Notes: a model not told the origin generated them from the letters alone. Positions 37,901 to 49,557 are shown, counted from the stretch's first letter. The stretch is DNA of 64,000 nt from Rhexocercosporidium sp. MPI-PUGE-AT-0058 (GCA_020746875.1 JAGTJL010000005.1:2604001-2668000); one strand, 5' to 3'. Translations and numbers: made by a program.

Positions 37901-39420
37901 ATTCCTCTGAAAATTCGTTAATAAAAGAAAGTAAATTAGCGTCTTTTAAAGTAATTACGTTAAGTATAATTACCGAATTAATTAAGCGGTACTTTCTTAA
38001 TTCTTTTTTCTTAACTAAGAATTAAGCGTTGCGATATAGCCTTTTAGAGAGTTCGAAAATCTTACGATTAAGTCTGTCTTTTATTATCTTCTTAATTTCA
38101 AGAGCTAATATTTTAAAGAATAGAAAATATAATATTTACTAAGCTTCGTAATCTACCGTCTTAATAATAATAAATAACAAAATATTCTTATAGAATTTCT
38201 TATATTTAATCTAATTAAATATAATAATACCTTCTCGATTCAATATGATTTCGTCGAAGAAGGCTTTTTCTTTTAATTATAATATATTTTTAATATTTAA
38301 AATAATAAATCGCTTTTCTGTAATCTTAAATCTATAAGAAAAGCCGGCAAAACAAAAAAGTAAAATATTTTAATATTTCTTAATTTACTTTTAAAGAAAA
38401 TTCTTTTTTTTAAAGACTTCGTATTAGTCTTTACGACCTTTAAGCGTATTTTTTATTTTATTTATTTAATTTATAAGTCTAATTTTTTTATCTTTCGTTT
38501 TATATATAATATAAACTCGTGAAACTTATTTACGTTTTTTAAATAAAAACGTTATTAATAAAATATTATAATCCGTAATAAATTGAAAAGTAAGCTCGAT
38601 TTCCTTAATTAATATAATATTAAATATACGTTCTTTACCGAAAGGAGCTTTAATAAAGTCTTTATAAAAGGGATAATCGTAAAAGTCCGTTCTTAAAATC
38701 ATGAATTCTCGCTTTATATATTCGATAGAAATATATAAGACGTCTTTGAAAAAAGAATTACTTTTATTATTAAAAGTTTTTTTATCTTTCTTGTAAAAAA
38801 GCTCGTCCTCGAGCTTAAAAGAAATATTCTTTAGAAAGTATTCGACGGTATTAATTATAAAGCTTTAATTATAGCTAATTACTTGTTTCCCGAGTTAGTT
38901 TCGGATTCTAAGTAATTTAATTCCGGATCTAATAATATTCTACTAGTTCGGCTTTTAGACTTCGCAGCTTTAATGCTTCTAGCGTATTCTGTAAGTTTAG
39001 CTACTTTAATAATAATAATTAATCGCGTAATCTTATTTCATAAGTTAGCGTAAATTAAACCGCCTTTCGTATTAAATAAGTATTTAAATAAAACGCGCGT
39101 AATCCGAAAGAATAAAAATCTAAGAATAATTCTAATACTTAAAATATTTATAATATAAAACTTAATAAAAATAATACAATCTCTTATTATAATCGGAACG
39201 TTATCCGCATATTTCAGAAATCGCGATTTTACGCTTATAATACTTTTTAAAACTATAAAATCGCTTTTTATAATAAGGACTTTTAATTAAACAGCAGTAT
39301 TATAAGATATATAATTAACTTCTGCGCCGGAATTAAAAATAGCTCGGATATTATTAAGTTTCGTTCTTTTAAATATAATAATTATATATTTCGGCGTTAG
39401 AAAATATTATTTATAACTCG
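34950..39420 (-). pseudogene. RIP-degraded gypsy pol of B2
   Basis: Protease: IFNSGAEVN at 39313-39339, where active-site D of DSG has become N. Reverse transcriptase: AWFLVKKKELRKYRLINS-like text near 38000, then FINEFSEEFA, and the catalytic motif FLDDV (37668-37682, intact), followed by VKELYINYNRKEV, FVLKYFLNFDKTLERF and INVVGYVYNL. This FLDDV-type reverse transcriptase is a known fungal gypsy lineage. RNase H: IVVSVD, then a TKRKYK block. Integrase zinc region near 36250-36400: YNSSGYKRKESIYY and RYFWKSY, corresponding to the HHCC finger with most ligands lost. Dozens of TAA/TAG stops. Confidence 0.82.
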
Positions 39421-40510
39421 GTTCTTAAGGTATATCGATTAAGTAAATTTCAGCGATTAAAAGCAAGTCGATTTTAAATTCTTTTTTTAAAATTATTACT
39501 TTTTGAAGCGCTATTAAAATAGCGGTTAAAATTATAAGTATTAAGCTAAAGAAAAGAATTAAGCTTAATAATAATTAAAAAGTTAATTATTAAATTAATA
39601 TTTCTTATATTAAAAAGACTTAATATTTTTATTTCTTTTATTAAACTTAGAGCTTATACGTAAATTTAACTCGGGATACGGTAAAGTAAATAATAACTCG
39701 TTATTCTTATCTAAGGAAAATACATTCAAATTATCGTAAAGCTCGCAATTCTTTTAATATAAAATCCGAAATATTAGCCCGAAGTAATAAGAAGCGTTAA
39801 AATATAATATTATTCTTTTCTTAATCGTAATCTTAAAGAGCTTTTATATATTTTATAATTTTAATATTAATAATAGCAATTTAGTCTTAAATTTCTTAAT
39901 TAATAATCTTCGGTCGACTTATTTTTAGTAAGTTAATTAAAATAAGGATTTCTTTTAAAGTTAAGTTTCTAAAGAATTCTTTCTGAGTAAGAAGCTTATC
40001 CAGCGTATTATTTAACGTATAATTATTCCGCGATAACGCCTGATATACGCGAAGTCGGCCTGAAATCGCTTTAATAGCGATAAATAAGTTACTTTCAGCG
40101 CGTTTCTGAATAGTCCTTATAAAAGGTAATTTAATAATAATCGGTTCTTTTCGATTTACAACTAGAATAACTTCTTTTAATTTCTTAGAAATAATATTAT
40201 TATTATTATTCCTTACGATAATCCGAGTAAGTTTTGTTTTAAATACTTTAATTAAAAAGTCTACGTTTATAAGCTCTTGAAATCTGACGGTATTCTTGAT
40301 TTCTTCGCGAACTTTTAATCTTTCGTAATTAGCTTAAGCTTTAAAGCGTTCTTAGAATAAAGTTCCGGTTATATATAATTCGGCTTTTATTATTACTTTA
40401 AAAGCAGTAGTATTTTATTATCTTATTTCCGTAAATACTATTTCGAAGCTATTATTTATTCCTTCTGAATCGAAAGTAGCAAGTACGTTTTAAACGTTAA
40501 TTAATCTTAT

Positions 40511-40700
40511 TATATTAAAAAATCAAATAATAAGAATATTTAAATAATCTTAAAGCTTTTAACTTGCTTTTAGTATTAATTTTTTTAAAGCTGATTTCGG
40601 TATGATATTTTATTAAACTAAAAAAGCTTTTTAAGCGTCTCGGAGCTTTTTTTAAATTACTTTTTCTTTTCGCTTCGAGTTTAAATTTCTTTTTATATTA
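40511..40700. mobile_element. Small insertion in B2, absent from B1, with a 7-bp duplication
   Basis: TATATTA occurs at 40511-40517 and 40694-40700, enclosing 176 bp. B1 (around 18545) reads through with one copy only. The size and the flanking duplication fit a small non-autonomous DNA element. Terminal inverted repeats are not clear after RIP. Confidence 0.55.
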
Positions 40701-43613
40701 ATTATTTATAGAATAAAGACTTCTTTCTTTAGTTTATTTTAAGGAAATTAAACCGCTTAAGCTTTTATTCCTTCTTTTTAAAAGCTTATATAAATATAAT
40801 TATTTTTATTCTTATAAATAATTTTTAAATTAAATTATTTCTTAAACTTGTAATATTAATTTTAGGTCTTATGGAATCCTTAAGGTTTAATATCCGGAAT
40901 CGGCTTATTAAAGCAAAAGAAGCATCCGGTACTTATATCGTCTTTTATATTAAAACGTCGATTATATTTAAAACTTATTTTAAAATCTTAATAAAATACT
41001 TCAGCTTCTTCAGAATATGCGATCGACTCGTAAGCAAATAAAGCTTTAACTTCGGCTATTAATTCTGAATTCTTTTTTTTCTTTATAATAACGTATAAAA
41101 TACGTAAGTTATTTAATCTTTCTGCAATCGTATTGATATTATATTTTATAGCTTAATTAATATCGCGAGTTAGCCTCTCGATAGTAGAAATAACTTCTTC
41201 TCGAATATGCCTTTCTTAATTCAGTTCAGGACGAAGCACCGAATTCTTCTTAAAGACGTCGTCAATCTTTCGAGCTAGAGAATTATCTTTATATCTTATA
41301 AGCTCAGAGCGAATTATAAAATTAAGCCTTCCAAATTATACCGCTGAAGAAGGAGTTTTGCTATTACTCGACCCGAATCGAAGACGATTAGCTTAAGTAA
41401 TTCGCATAAATAATACTTCTTTTTCAATTAAAATATCGATTTCCCGTTCGACTCGAAGTAAGCTTTTTATCTTAGCGTATATTTTATCGAAAGATCGCAT
41501 ATTTTCCGTATCGAAAGTATTATTATTCTTTATAAAAGTTCCGGCCTTCCGCCTTAAATACTTAAATAAAGCCGCTAGAAACTTTATAATTATTTATTAT
41601 TTTATAATAATTTTCTTTCGCATATAAGCTCGATTAACTTTTCTAAAAGCTCGAAGAAATTATCGAGATTAAGATTCAGAAGTATCTTTTGTAATATATC
41701 TAAAATTATTAAATATTTTCTTTAGATTTTAAAGAATATAATAATATTACTTAAAATCGAACGTTCGGTATTCTCTTATAACTTCTTTAATTAACTCTTA
41801 ATAAATGCTATTAAGGAAATTAGAGAGCCACTCGATGTTTTGGCTTACTTCGAAAGTATAATAATCCACGACGTACTATTTCTTTTCAGCGTTATCCGTA
41901 ATACTTCGAGCTATAAAGAGCTGCTTTAAAGTCTTAAAGAACTTAATAATATTATTCCCGTTAAAATATAAGCAGCTAAAAGTGCCTGGAGTTAATATAA
42001 CTTAAATTATTACGAAATGAAAAAATCTTTTAATAAAATCCGTAGCAAGTCGTGCGGCCTGAGATATAAGTTATTAAGATACTATATTATTAGAAATAAA
42101 TTTATAATAATAATTATTTAAAGCTTTATTTATTCCGTATAATACAGAAGTTTCAGCAAGTTTATATTATCTTAGCATAAATCGTATTAATTAAAAAGCT
42201 TAAGCGGAAGTGATTTAAGCCTGAAGCGGTATTATATAACTTATATTAGCGGGGTTAAGTCCTTTTTGCTTTAGAGGCGAATATAATATAAATTAAGAAT
42301 ATATAAGCTAAATAAGTATTATATAAGCCGGTAGAGCTTAAAAGGCGGCCTGAGCTCTTATATTAAAGCTTTCTAAATAGCTATTATTTTAATTATAATT
42401 AAATATATCTTATTATAAGTTATTACCGCCGCTTTTATTTCTTTTCTTTTTCTTATTAATAATTAGAGTATCGTCTATAAGTATTCCCGGTAATTATAAT
42501 AAAGTAAAGTTAATAATTCTAACGATAATAAGCTTTATTAAAAATTTAGCAAGCACGAAGGTAAAAGAGCTTACAGAGCTTATAAAGCTAGTCTCAGTAG
42601 TAAAGTAATCTATAATCAGGGTCGCAGAGCTTCCTCGGGTTATAGAAAAGTTATTAAAAAGTCGTTTAAGCTTTTTGCTTTTCGGGTTGCCGCTAAAAGT
42701 AATATTTTTAGTATTATTTTTGGATATAATTAATTTTTTTTAATAAAATTAGTAATTTACTAAAAAGCAAATGCGCTTAATATTATTAGTAAAAGAATAA
42801 AAGATATAATATATTATATTAAAAAAAGAAGAATATATAAGCTCGAGAAAACAAAAGAAATATATAAATAAAATATTAAGTTAAAAAGCTTATAACTTCA
42901 GGCTCTTTTCGGGTAGTAGAGCCCGAAAGACGCCGAAGTCTAAGCCTTTTATTCTTATAATAAACGAACGTATAAGCTTAAGCGAAGTAAATAAATCTTA
43001 TTAAATGCTAAAGCTTTATTATTATTAAAATTAATCTCGGCGTAAAATAACTTAAAACCGAAATTAATTGAAAAAGTATAAAATAAAACCTTATATACTT
43101 TTCTATTAAGCTCTGTTTCGTTAACTTAAAATAAACTATTAGCGGAAAAGAAAAAAAAAAGAGTAATAAATACGCTTACTAAAAGTGCGATTAACGTTAA
43201 AATTTGCCGGATTTATTTTAAATAATTTATTTCTTATTTTCCGAAGTATCGAATATACTTTAATATCAGTTAAGGCGTTTCTAATAGCGTAATCCGGTTA
43301 TTTTCGGTCCGACTTTTTCAGTATCGATACTCTACGTATTAAAGCTAGCTTTTCTAATAATCTAAGTATTCTTATATTAAAAATAAGTAATTTCCCTTCA
43401 GACTTCTTATGCTTCTCGTTATATTATAAGAAACTATCGAAGTATTATATCTAGTTCTGCTTTAAAAGCTAAGAGATCTTTAAGTGAATAAGTTTATATT
43501 AATTCAAGCATTTATCGGTTTCGGTTCTTATAATTAATATAAAGGGCCTTTAAGCTTTTTTACGTACTTTATTTTAGCTTTTTTACTTATTTCTTGCGTC
43601 GGTTATTAAAATA

Positions 43614-43901
43614 TATAAAGGAGAAAATACTAAGCATATAATAAGAAGATAATAAAGTAAATGCCGGAAAGTAAACGTAAGAAATACTTATTTAATAAAT
43701 ACTAAAGATATTATATATCTAAGGAGTATAATCTATTAAAGGAAGGGAAAAGTATAGTTTAAATAAGAAAGAAAAGTTATAATAATAAAAATCGTTTTTT
43801 TTTTTTCGTTTTAAAGGATATTGCCTTAAAGGCTATCTTAAATATAGCAAAATGCAGCTTAATCACGTAATAAATGGACTTCTGAGGTCAACCCTACCAC
43901 A
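43614..43901 (-). repeat. LTR of B2, right copy (5' LTR)
   Basis: 288 bp. It starts TATAAAGGAG (a RIP form of TGTGGAGGGG) and keeps the intact end CTACCACA, followed by the target duplication ATATAT at 43902-43907. Confidence 0.88.
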
Positions 43902-44450
43902 ATATATACCTTTTTTATTTATAATAATGCGTTTATTTATTAAACTTGAATTCCCCGGCGTTATCGAGCTTAAAAGCTTTAATATTCGCTATAAATTTGT
44001 ATTTGACGCTATTTTAATTATTAAATTAATTATTAATTATATTATAAAAGTCGATTAAGACGTCATAAGCGTCGGCTTTAAGTTTTAAGGTATATAGTCA
44101 AATAGCTCTTAATCTTTTATATATAATAATAAGGAAATAGCGCTCTCCTTTAAGTCCTTTGACTTTAAAAGGCCCCGTAATATTAATATCGAATATAATC
44201 AAGGGTAGCGCGTCTAATATAGGCTTTTTACTACCGATTACGTATATTTTGCCGCTATTATAAGCGTTACAATCGGTTAGCTTTACGTCTTTTTGTTAGA
44301 TTTTCTTTAATTTATGGCTTTTCTTAATCGTTTTAAGAATCGACTTTTTATTTATATACACTAGCCTCTTATAATAAAAGTTTAACGTCGAATTTAAGTC
44401 TACTTAATATATTATAGGTTCGAGAGCGTCATTATCGACTTCCGCTTGAA
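43902..44450 (-). pseudogene. Copia integrase N-terminal part (element A)
   Basis: The minus strand shows a GAG-pre-integrase/zinc region (RLVYINKKSILKTIKKSHKL, then DCNAYNSGK), then LPLIIFDINITGPFK, the start of the integrase core, and LDNAGEF at 43948-43968, carrying the second catalytic acidic residue. The frame is cut at 43902 by B2 and resumes at 31304. Trp and Gln codons have become stops in several places. Confidence 0.87.
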
Positions 44451-44699
44451 CGTAATAGGCGTTATAGTCTTATTTAGCTTATAATTAGCCTTTTTTATGC
44501 TTTAATAAAGCACCGTTCTCGGTAAAATTAATTGACTAGCTTTTCTTAATCATTTCCCTTAAGCTTAAAAGGGTCGTTTTTAACCCCGGAATATAGTTTA
44601 CTTGTTAAATAATTACTTTTATATTGTTATTACCTTTTATAAGAATATCTCCCGTGCCTAGTATTAGTAATACGTCGCCGTTAGCGATTATAACTAATT

Positions 44700-45903
44700 T
44701 GCGAAGGGTAGGTTAATATTTAAGTAATTATCCTTTATTAGGCGTATAGTGCTCGCTAGCACCGGAGTCTAGAACTAGTCTGTAATTATAGACGGTTTTA
44801 AAAGCTTAATTTACAATATCTCCTTTTAATTAATCAGAATCGGACTCGCTTAATTCCTTTATAATATTTATAAAAGTATTAATAAGTAGGAAAGGTTTAA
44901 GCTGCACTTTAGGCTTCACATTTGACCTACTCTTTAATAAGAATAAGTGGTTTGTATATGCTTTTATAAGCTTTCTAGCCGTCACGTGCTTATTTAGCGG
45001 CGTAGTAGTCTTAGATACGGCCATAATAGCCTTTGTAGACTTTGTTTTTAATTTGCCTTTTGACTCCTTAGCCTTTTTAGCCTTATTAGGCTTTTTATTC
45101 GGATTTTCCGAATTATTAGGCTTTAGCTTAGGGTGTAAGACTTAATACGTAGACGTTATATGTCCCGTGATTTTACACTTATTGTAATGCTTTTTATTAC
45201 CGCCTTTGCCGCTTTTAAACGCTTTATTAGCGTTGAGGTCGGCGTTAGCGCCTATGCGAGCTTCTTCCGAAATTAAGTCGTTAATTAGACCGTTAATATT
45301 AATATTCTTAAGATTACTTAACATTTTCTTATATTTAAGAGACGAAAAGGCGTCAAAAGAGCTCGGCAAGCCTTTTAGTATTAGGTTTATTATTATAAGC
45401 TTTGAAATCTCGTAGTCTAGCTGCTTTAAGTATATGGCGCTTAATTAAATTACGCTAATATATTTGTTTATACTCTTATAAGAGCTGTAATTAAAATCGA
45501 CGATTTAATTTATATAGCGGCCGACTAGCTTAAGCGTTAATTAGCCGAAGGTAAATTAAATAGCGTTTTATAGCTTTTTAACCGTATCTTTATCTTTAAA
45601 TCGCTCTTAATTTTCTAGTAATATAATCGACTTTAGCGCCCCTAGCGCTTTTTGACTTTGCGTCTTAAAGTAGTTTAGCTTCTTATGATATTTTACGGCT
45701 AGCTCATAAGAATAAGGGGCTAATACGGCTTTACCTCCTTCGGTGCCCCTAGCGTAATATAAAGATTAGTCCGGAGGTAAAGCTTTGCCGGAAATATAAG
45801 GCATATAGTCGTTAATTTCTAGGAATAAGTTAGCGGGATTTATTTACTCAATATAATTAGACTTCCCTACTAGCTTCTCTCCTTTAAAGGCAGTAGTAGC
45901 CAT
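44700..45903 (-). pseudogene. Copia gag and protease relic (element A)
   Basis: Gag starts with ATG at 45903-45901 (MATTAFKGEKLVGKSNYIE). It contains a typical copia gag core with ALGALKSIILLEN and KDKDTVKKL. The zinc knuckle at 45145-45186 reads Y-x2-C-x4-H-x4-Y: the first and last Cys have become Tyr by G-to-A changes. After a Lys-rich linker comes an intact protease active site DSGAS (44755-44769) in YRLVLDSGASEHYTP. Stops are TAA/TAG at positions where Trp is expected. Open pieces of 64 and 75 codons survive (44830-45024 and 45142-45369). Confidence 0.88.
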
Positions 45904-46723
45904 TTTAAACTTATCTCGATTAAGTTTAACTTTAATTCCTTTAGGCGATTATCACTTATAGTAATTTATTAAACTATTTTAGTCTTAGACTTTTATTTAA
46001 GTCTTTATAACCTTATAATAAGGCTACCCTCCTTAATTTAGTATGCCTTAAATCGATATAAAATCGATATTTAAGGTAAAAAGTCTGCCAAGGACTTATA
46101 TATTACTTTACCGAGGGTTTCGCTTAACTAGTATTATAATAGGGTTTCTAGCGGTCTGCTTAGGCTCTTATTACAACGCTAGCGCCACTACTAGCTCAGT
46201 TTCTTCTCACAGGAAGTAAATATGCTTAATTAATTATAACCCTCTCCGAGGATAACTTCTTATACAATTAATAAAGCCTAAAAACCACTGTAATTTATAT
46301 TAGACTAGTGACGATTCGGACAGCCACTCCTTAATACAAGCCACGCTAGCATGTTACTTTTAGCCACTGCTAGCGCCGTAAAAGGTATGGGCACCTAAGA
46401 ATGAGAAGTTTATTATAAGACTTAAAACCGTAATTTAAGTAGCTACGCACGCTTATAACGTCTAGGGACCGCTAAGTTATGATTTCCCTAGGGTTTAATC
46501 TTAGGGTCAAAGGCCTCGGGTCCGTAATACGTCCTAATCGGTTTAGTAAGGGCTTAAAGGGGTCTAGCTTACTTTAATCAAGAGAAGCTAGTATGGCTTT
46601 ATCGACAAGCGTTTGAACGGAAGCAGCCGAAGCGGTATTAGCCGAGAAAGCTCAGCTAGTCGTCTCGATCGGGAAGTGTGTCGGTGACTGATATTATTGG
46701 CTGCCTTAGCGAATTGCCGAATT

Positions 46724-46730
46724 GCTACCA
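46724..46730 (-). promoter_or_regulatory. Primer-binding site of copia element A
   Basis: Immediately inside the 5' LTR the minus strand reads TGGTAGC, matching the 3' end of initiator Met tRNA as used by Ty1-type elements. Seven bases match, and then the similarity ends (AATTC). Confidence 0.65.
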
Positions 46731-47053
46731 TGTGAGAATTAGGCGAGCCAATCAGGAATGAGGAAGCGCAATAGGTGAGGACACGTGATCAAAGACAAAG
46801 TAGAATTAATTGCTTGCTTGCTTACTTGCTTAAAGAGCTAAAAGAGCTCTTCGGTAGTTATATACAAAATACTAGCTTCTTTAGAAGCTTTTACGACTAC
46901 GTAACTGATTACGTAGCTTATACGAGCTACGTAATTGAATACGAGCGTAATTTCCCGGAATACAAAGGTAATTTCCGGGCCGCGTAAGCAGTGGAAACTC
47001 CTTCGGCTATTCTAGGGTAGAATCGGCACGAGTTACCGAAGTCAAATCTAACA
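46731..47053 (-). repeat. Copia LTR, copy 3 (5' LTR of element A)
   Basis: 323 bp from TGTGAGAAT to ATCTAACA, the least RIP-mutated of the three copies. The primer-binding site adjoins its inner end. The DNA to the right (47054 on) is neither the rest of the B1 LTR nor any copia sequence. Confidence 0.88.
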
Positions 47054-48049
47054 TAATATAAAAATATTATCTTGCTAGTAGATCTCGTTTTAGTTCGAGA
47101 ATAAGGAACGGAAACTCTAAATAAGCCTGTTAATATCTTATTTATTATTGCGGACCGTAAAGAGACGCTTAAACCCGTTGAATTTATCGAATCGCAAGTA
47201 AGTAAGACGTAGGAAGGCAAGATAAGAAAACGTAAAAGATCGGGTAATAAACGGGTTATACGGAAAGAAAGAAAATAAAGCGTAGAAGCAGAAATTGGTT
47301 TTATAATTCTTTGTATCCCGCTTAATTTCACTACTTATTAAGAAGCGAATCATATATTTGATTATGATAATATTAGTAATAATTGGAATAAGGAATAATA
47401 CTATTAATTGAATAGTGCTACTTAGAACTGTCCCAATCATATTACTATGCCGCACTTTGCCTACTGAGCGCTAGGCGTGTTTACGACTAGTTTAGCTAAG
47501 CTAAAGTCTGTCCTTGTATCCCGAGACGGATTTATAGTTTTGGAATCAGAATTTTTCCTTAGTAAGCTTACGAAAGCTGTTATTTATATGGTCTGGCTGG
47601 TGAGATTCGAGTGATTCACGTTCCGCGGTTTTATTATATATTAAATTATTACTTATAACCTTAGCTAACCGAGCTAAGACGGCTTTTATAAAAATGAATA
47701 AGAATAACTTTTTAAGGTAAGAGTTGGAAAAGGAAGAAAATAAAGAGGAAGGAGGATTAGAGGAAAATAAAAGGCAAGGGATAGGGAGGGGAAGGGGAGG
47801 GTAAGGAGCGGCTGAATATAAAGATACTTTTCTAATACTGGCGGAAGATAAATAAATTATTACTAATAGATTAAAACTCTACGCTTTTATCTTTTTTTAA
47901 TAATATAAGAGACTTATACTTTTGTATAAAACTTATTTTCTTTTACGCTTCTTATTAGAGCCGGCCTCCTTAGGTAAATAATGAATATAGCTTCTTAGAC
48001 GAAATAAAGGTTCAGCTCGAGGTATTACTTTTACTTAATCTTCCTTACG
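47054..48049. other. AT-rich gene-free DNA with a purine-rich patch
   Basis: Overlapping open frames of 105-134 codons on the minus strand (46927-47455) partly lie inside the LTR and look accidental. A purine-rich stretch at 47725-47830 is followed by a segment resembling 53150-53190 (shared gatact and gcggaag motifs). No element boundaries were resolved. Confidence 0.35.
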
Positions 48050-48600
48050 AGGATCTTAATGACCTTCGTTTTAGTAACCTTTGTCCTGATGACTTTCGTC
48101 CTAATAACTTTAATCTTAATAACTTTAATCTTAGCTTTTCTGGGATGCGGCATATCGCTATGCCTTTTATAGCATTTTTTTTATTTTTTTTTTAAATATT
48201 TTTACTCGACTCGGCTGCTGATTCTGCGATTAGCCTTGCTGCTTCAGATTAGCTTGCATTTATAGCTTATTTTAAACTTATAATTATTCTAATTGCTCCG
48301 GACCGCTTGATATTTATAAATTAACTTAGAGTTACGCTTATAATTAACCTTTCTCTTATAAATTACCTAGTATTAACTAATACTTTAAAGCTATAACTAT
48401 TATATTCTACGTAAGATCGCTGCTATCTGGATATGAACCTCGGAGAGTTTAGCTTAAAAAGCGGCAATATTATGCTTAATTAAACTTTAAACGTCGATAT
48501 ATTAAAAGGGCTCGAGGACTTAAATTAAAAAATAACTTTATAGCTTATATATTTAAGCTAAAGATCGCTGGAGCTGAAGTTGATCGGTTTGCTTTGCCAT
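48050..48600 (-). pseudogene. RIP ghost of an unrecognised ORF
   Basis: An ATG at 48600-48598 opens MAKQTDQLQLQRSLA, and the frame then continues with TAA at what look like former CAA (Gln) codons: IYKL-x-SYFLI-x-VLEPF-x-YIDV-x-SLIKHNIAAF-x-AKLSEVHIQIAAILRRI. The same frame continues without a shift to KCYKRHSDMPHPRK and into the 15-bp tandem repeat. The regular Gln-to-stop pattern shows a former gene, perhaps a gag-like or other mobile-element protein. No family was recognised. Confidence 0.5.
48060..48134 (-). repeat. Five tandem 15-bp units
   Basis: The units start at 48060, 48075, 48090, 48105 and 48120. On the minus strand they encode, in the frame of the ghost ORF, a basic pentapeptide repeat of the type KIKVI / RTKVI / KTKVI. 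Confidence 0.8.
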
Positions 48601-49557
48601 AATAGTTTGGTTATAAGCTATAGCTATACTTCCGAATCTCTTTATCTGCCACCGCACTTGGCATGCAATGCTAATAGTATATATAATATAATTGCCTAAT
48701 ATAGCTTTTATTGCGAAGAGTATAGACTACACGAACGGCATATTATTTTAAATGAATATTCGCTAGATTTGTAATTATAAGCCCTTATTTATCTTCTTAT
48801 AACTATCTTCAAGCTTTAATTAATAACTAATAAAACCGTTAATATTCGTTTTAGCTTTATCAATTAAGCTCGGATTACTAATAACAAGTAATATAAGTCT
48901 TATTCCTGAGATAAATCGCAGAATATAATATTTAATAAATTCGTAATTAATACGGATTATTATTCTGGATCAAAGTAAGCTTTCTTTATAATAAGAAAAA
49001 AAACACTAAAAAGAAGGATACTAATAAGAGGATCCGGGATTTAATTGTATAAATTCTTAAAAGAATAATGGCGGAGAGTAAAAAATTATAAAAATATAAG
49101 AAGATGAAGATATTAAATAGAAGATAAAAGATAAGTCTTCTAGAAAACGATAGAAACTTGTTTTTCTGGGATATATTAAGCGATTGCTGTTTAATCTCTT
49201 TCGCTGATCTATTTGGAAGCATTAGATTAGTAAAATCTTAATAAGATTAACGTTCATATCATCTTCGCGATCTATGAATTATGCTTATAGCTTAGCGCAG
49301 TACCAAGACTTCTCCGATGATTTTTGCTTATTAAAAGCGCGTAGGATTTGACGAATTATATAAAGAAATTAACGCGGGCTATTATTAAGGCTACCTCGTA
49401 GTTTAATTTAAACTCTGGCTTAAAGAATAAAGATCTCCGAACAGAATAAAGAAGTTAAGAATAAGGAATAGAATTGAACAGTCTCGAGAGTATATAATAT
49501 TAAGAGTTATTAGGAGGTATAAATAAGATACAGAACTGAAAGCATAAAAAAAGATAA
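48601..49557. other. AT-rich gene-free DNA
   Basis: No recognised gene. A 78-codon open frame on the minus strand (48986-49222) is Phe/Leu/Ile-rich and probably accidental. Confidence 0.35.

Larger units (their letters stand above)
31305..43901 (-). mobile_element. Giant Ty3/gypsy element B2, inserted in the copia integrase
   Basis: A complete 12,597-bp element with two 288-bp LTRs (31305-31592 and 43614-43901) and the 6-bp target duplication ATATAT. It is on the minus strand: the polypurine tract AAGGGAGGAACGCA is read next to the left LTR. Pol motifs lie in the middle: protease (39313-39333), reverse transcriptase (37460-38060), RNase H and integrase (near 36250-36400). About 4 kb of upstream (gag side) and about 3.4 kb of downstream sequence have no recognised domain. 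It is heavily RIP-mutated and colinear with B1, except for a 183-bp difference at 40518-40700. Most gypsy elements are 5-8 kb, so this family is unusually long. Confidence 0.9.
28261..47053 (-). mobile_element. Ty1/copia element A, split by gypsy B2
   Basis: The element lies between copia LTRs at 28261-28570 and 46731-47053, both minus strand. From right to left it has a 5' LTR, a primer-binding site, a leader of about 820 bp, gag, protease, integrase (interrupted at 43902/31304 by B2), reverse transcriptase, RNase H, a polypurine tract (TAAGAGGGCG, minus, at 28571-28580) and a 3' LTR. Without B2 it is about 6.2 kb, normal for fungal copia. RIP damage is lighter than in the gypsy copies: several catalytic motifs are intact. 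No matching target duplication was found (AATAC on the left, TAATA on the right). Confidence 0.9.

Noticed and set aside
8944..47053. CRISPR-like spacing of the three copies of the TGTGAGAATAGG repeat
   Set aside because: The copies are about 320 bp, 19 kb apart, and bound copia sequence with a primer-binding site and polypurine tract. They are LTRs in a eukaryotic genome.
46927..47455. Minus-strand frames of 134 and 105 codons
   Set aside because: They overlap each other and run through the copia LTR, so they are accidental.
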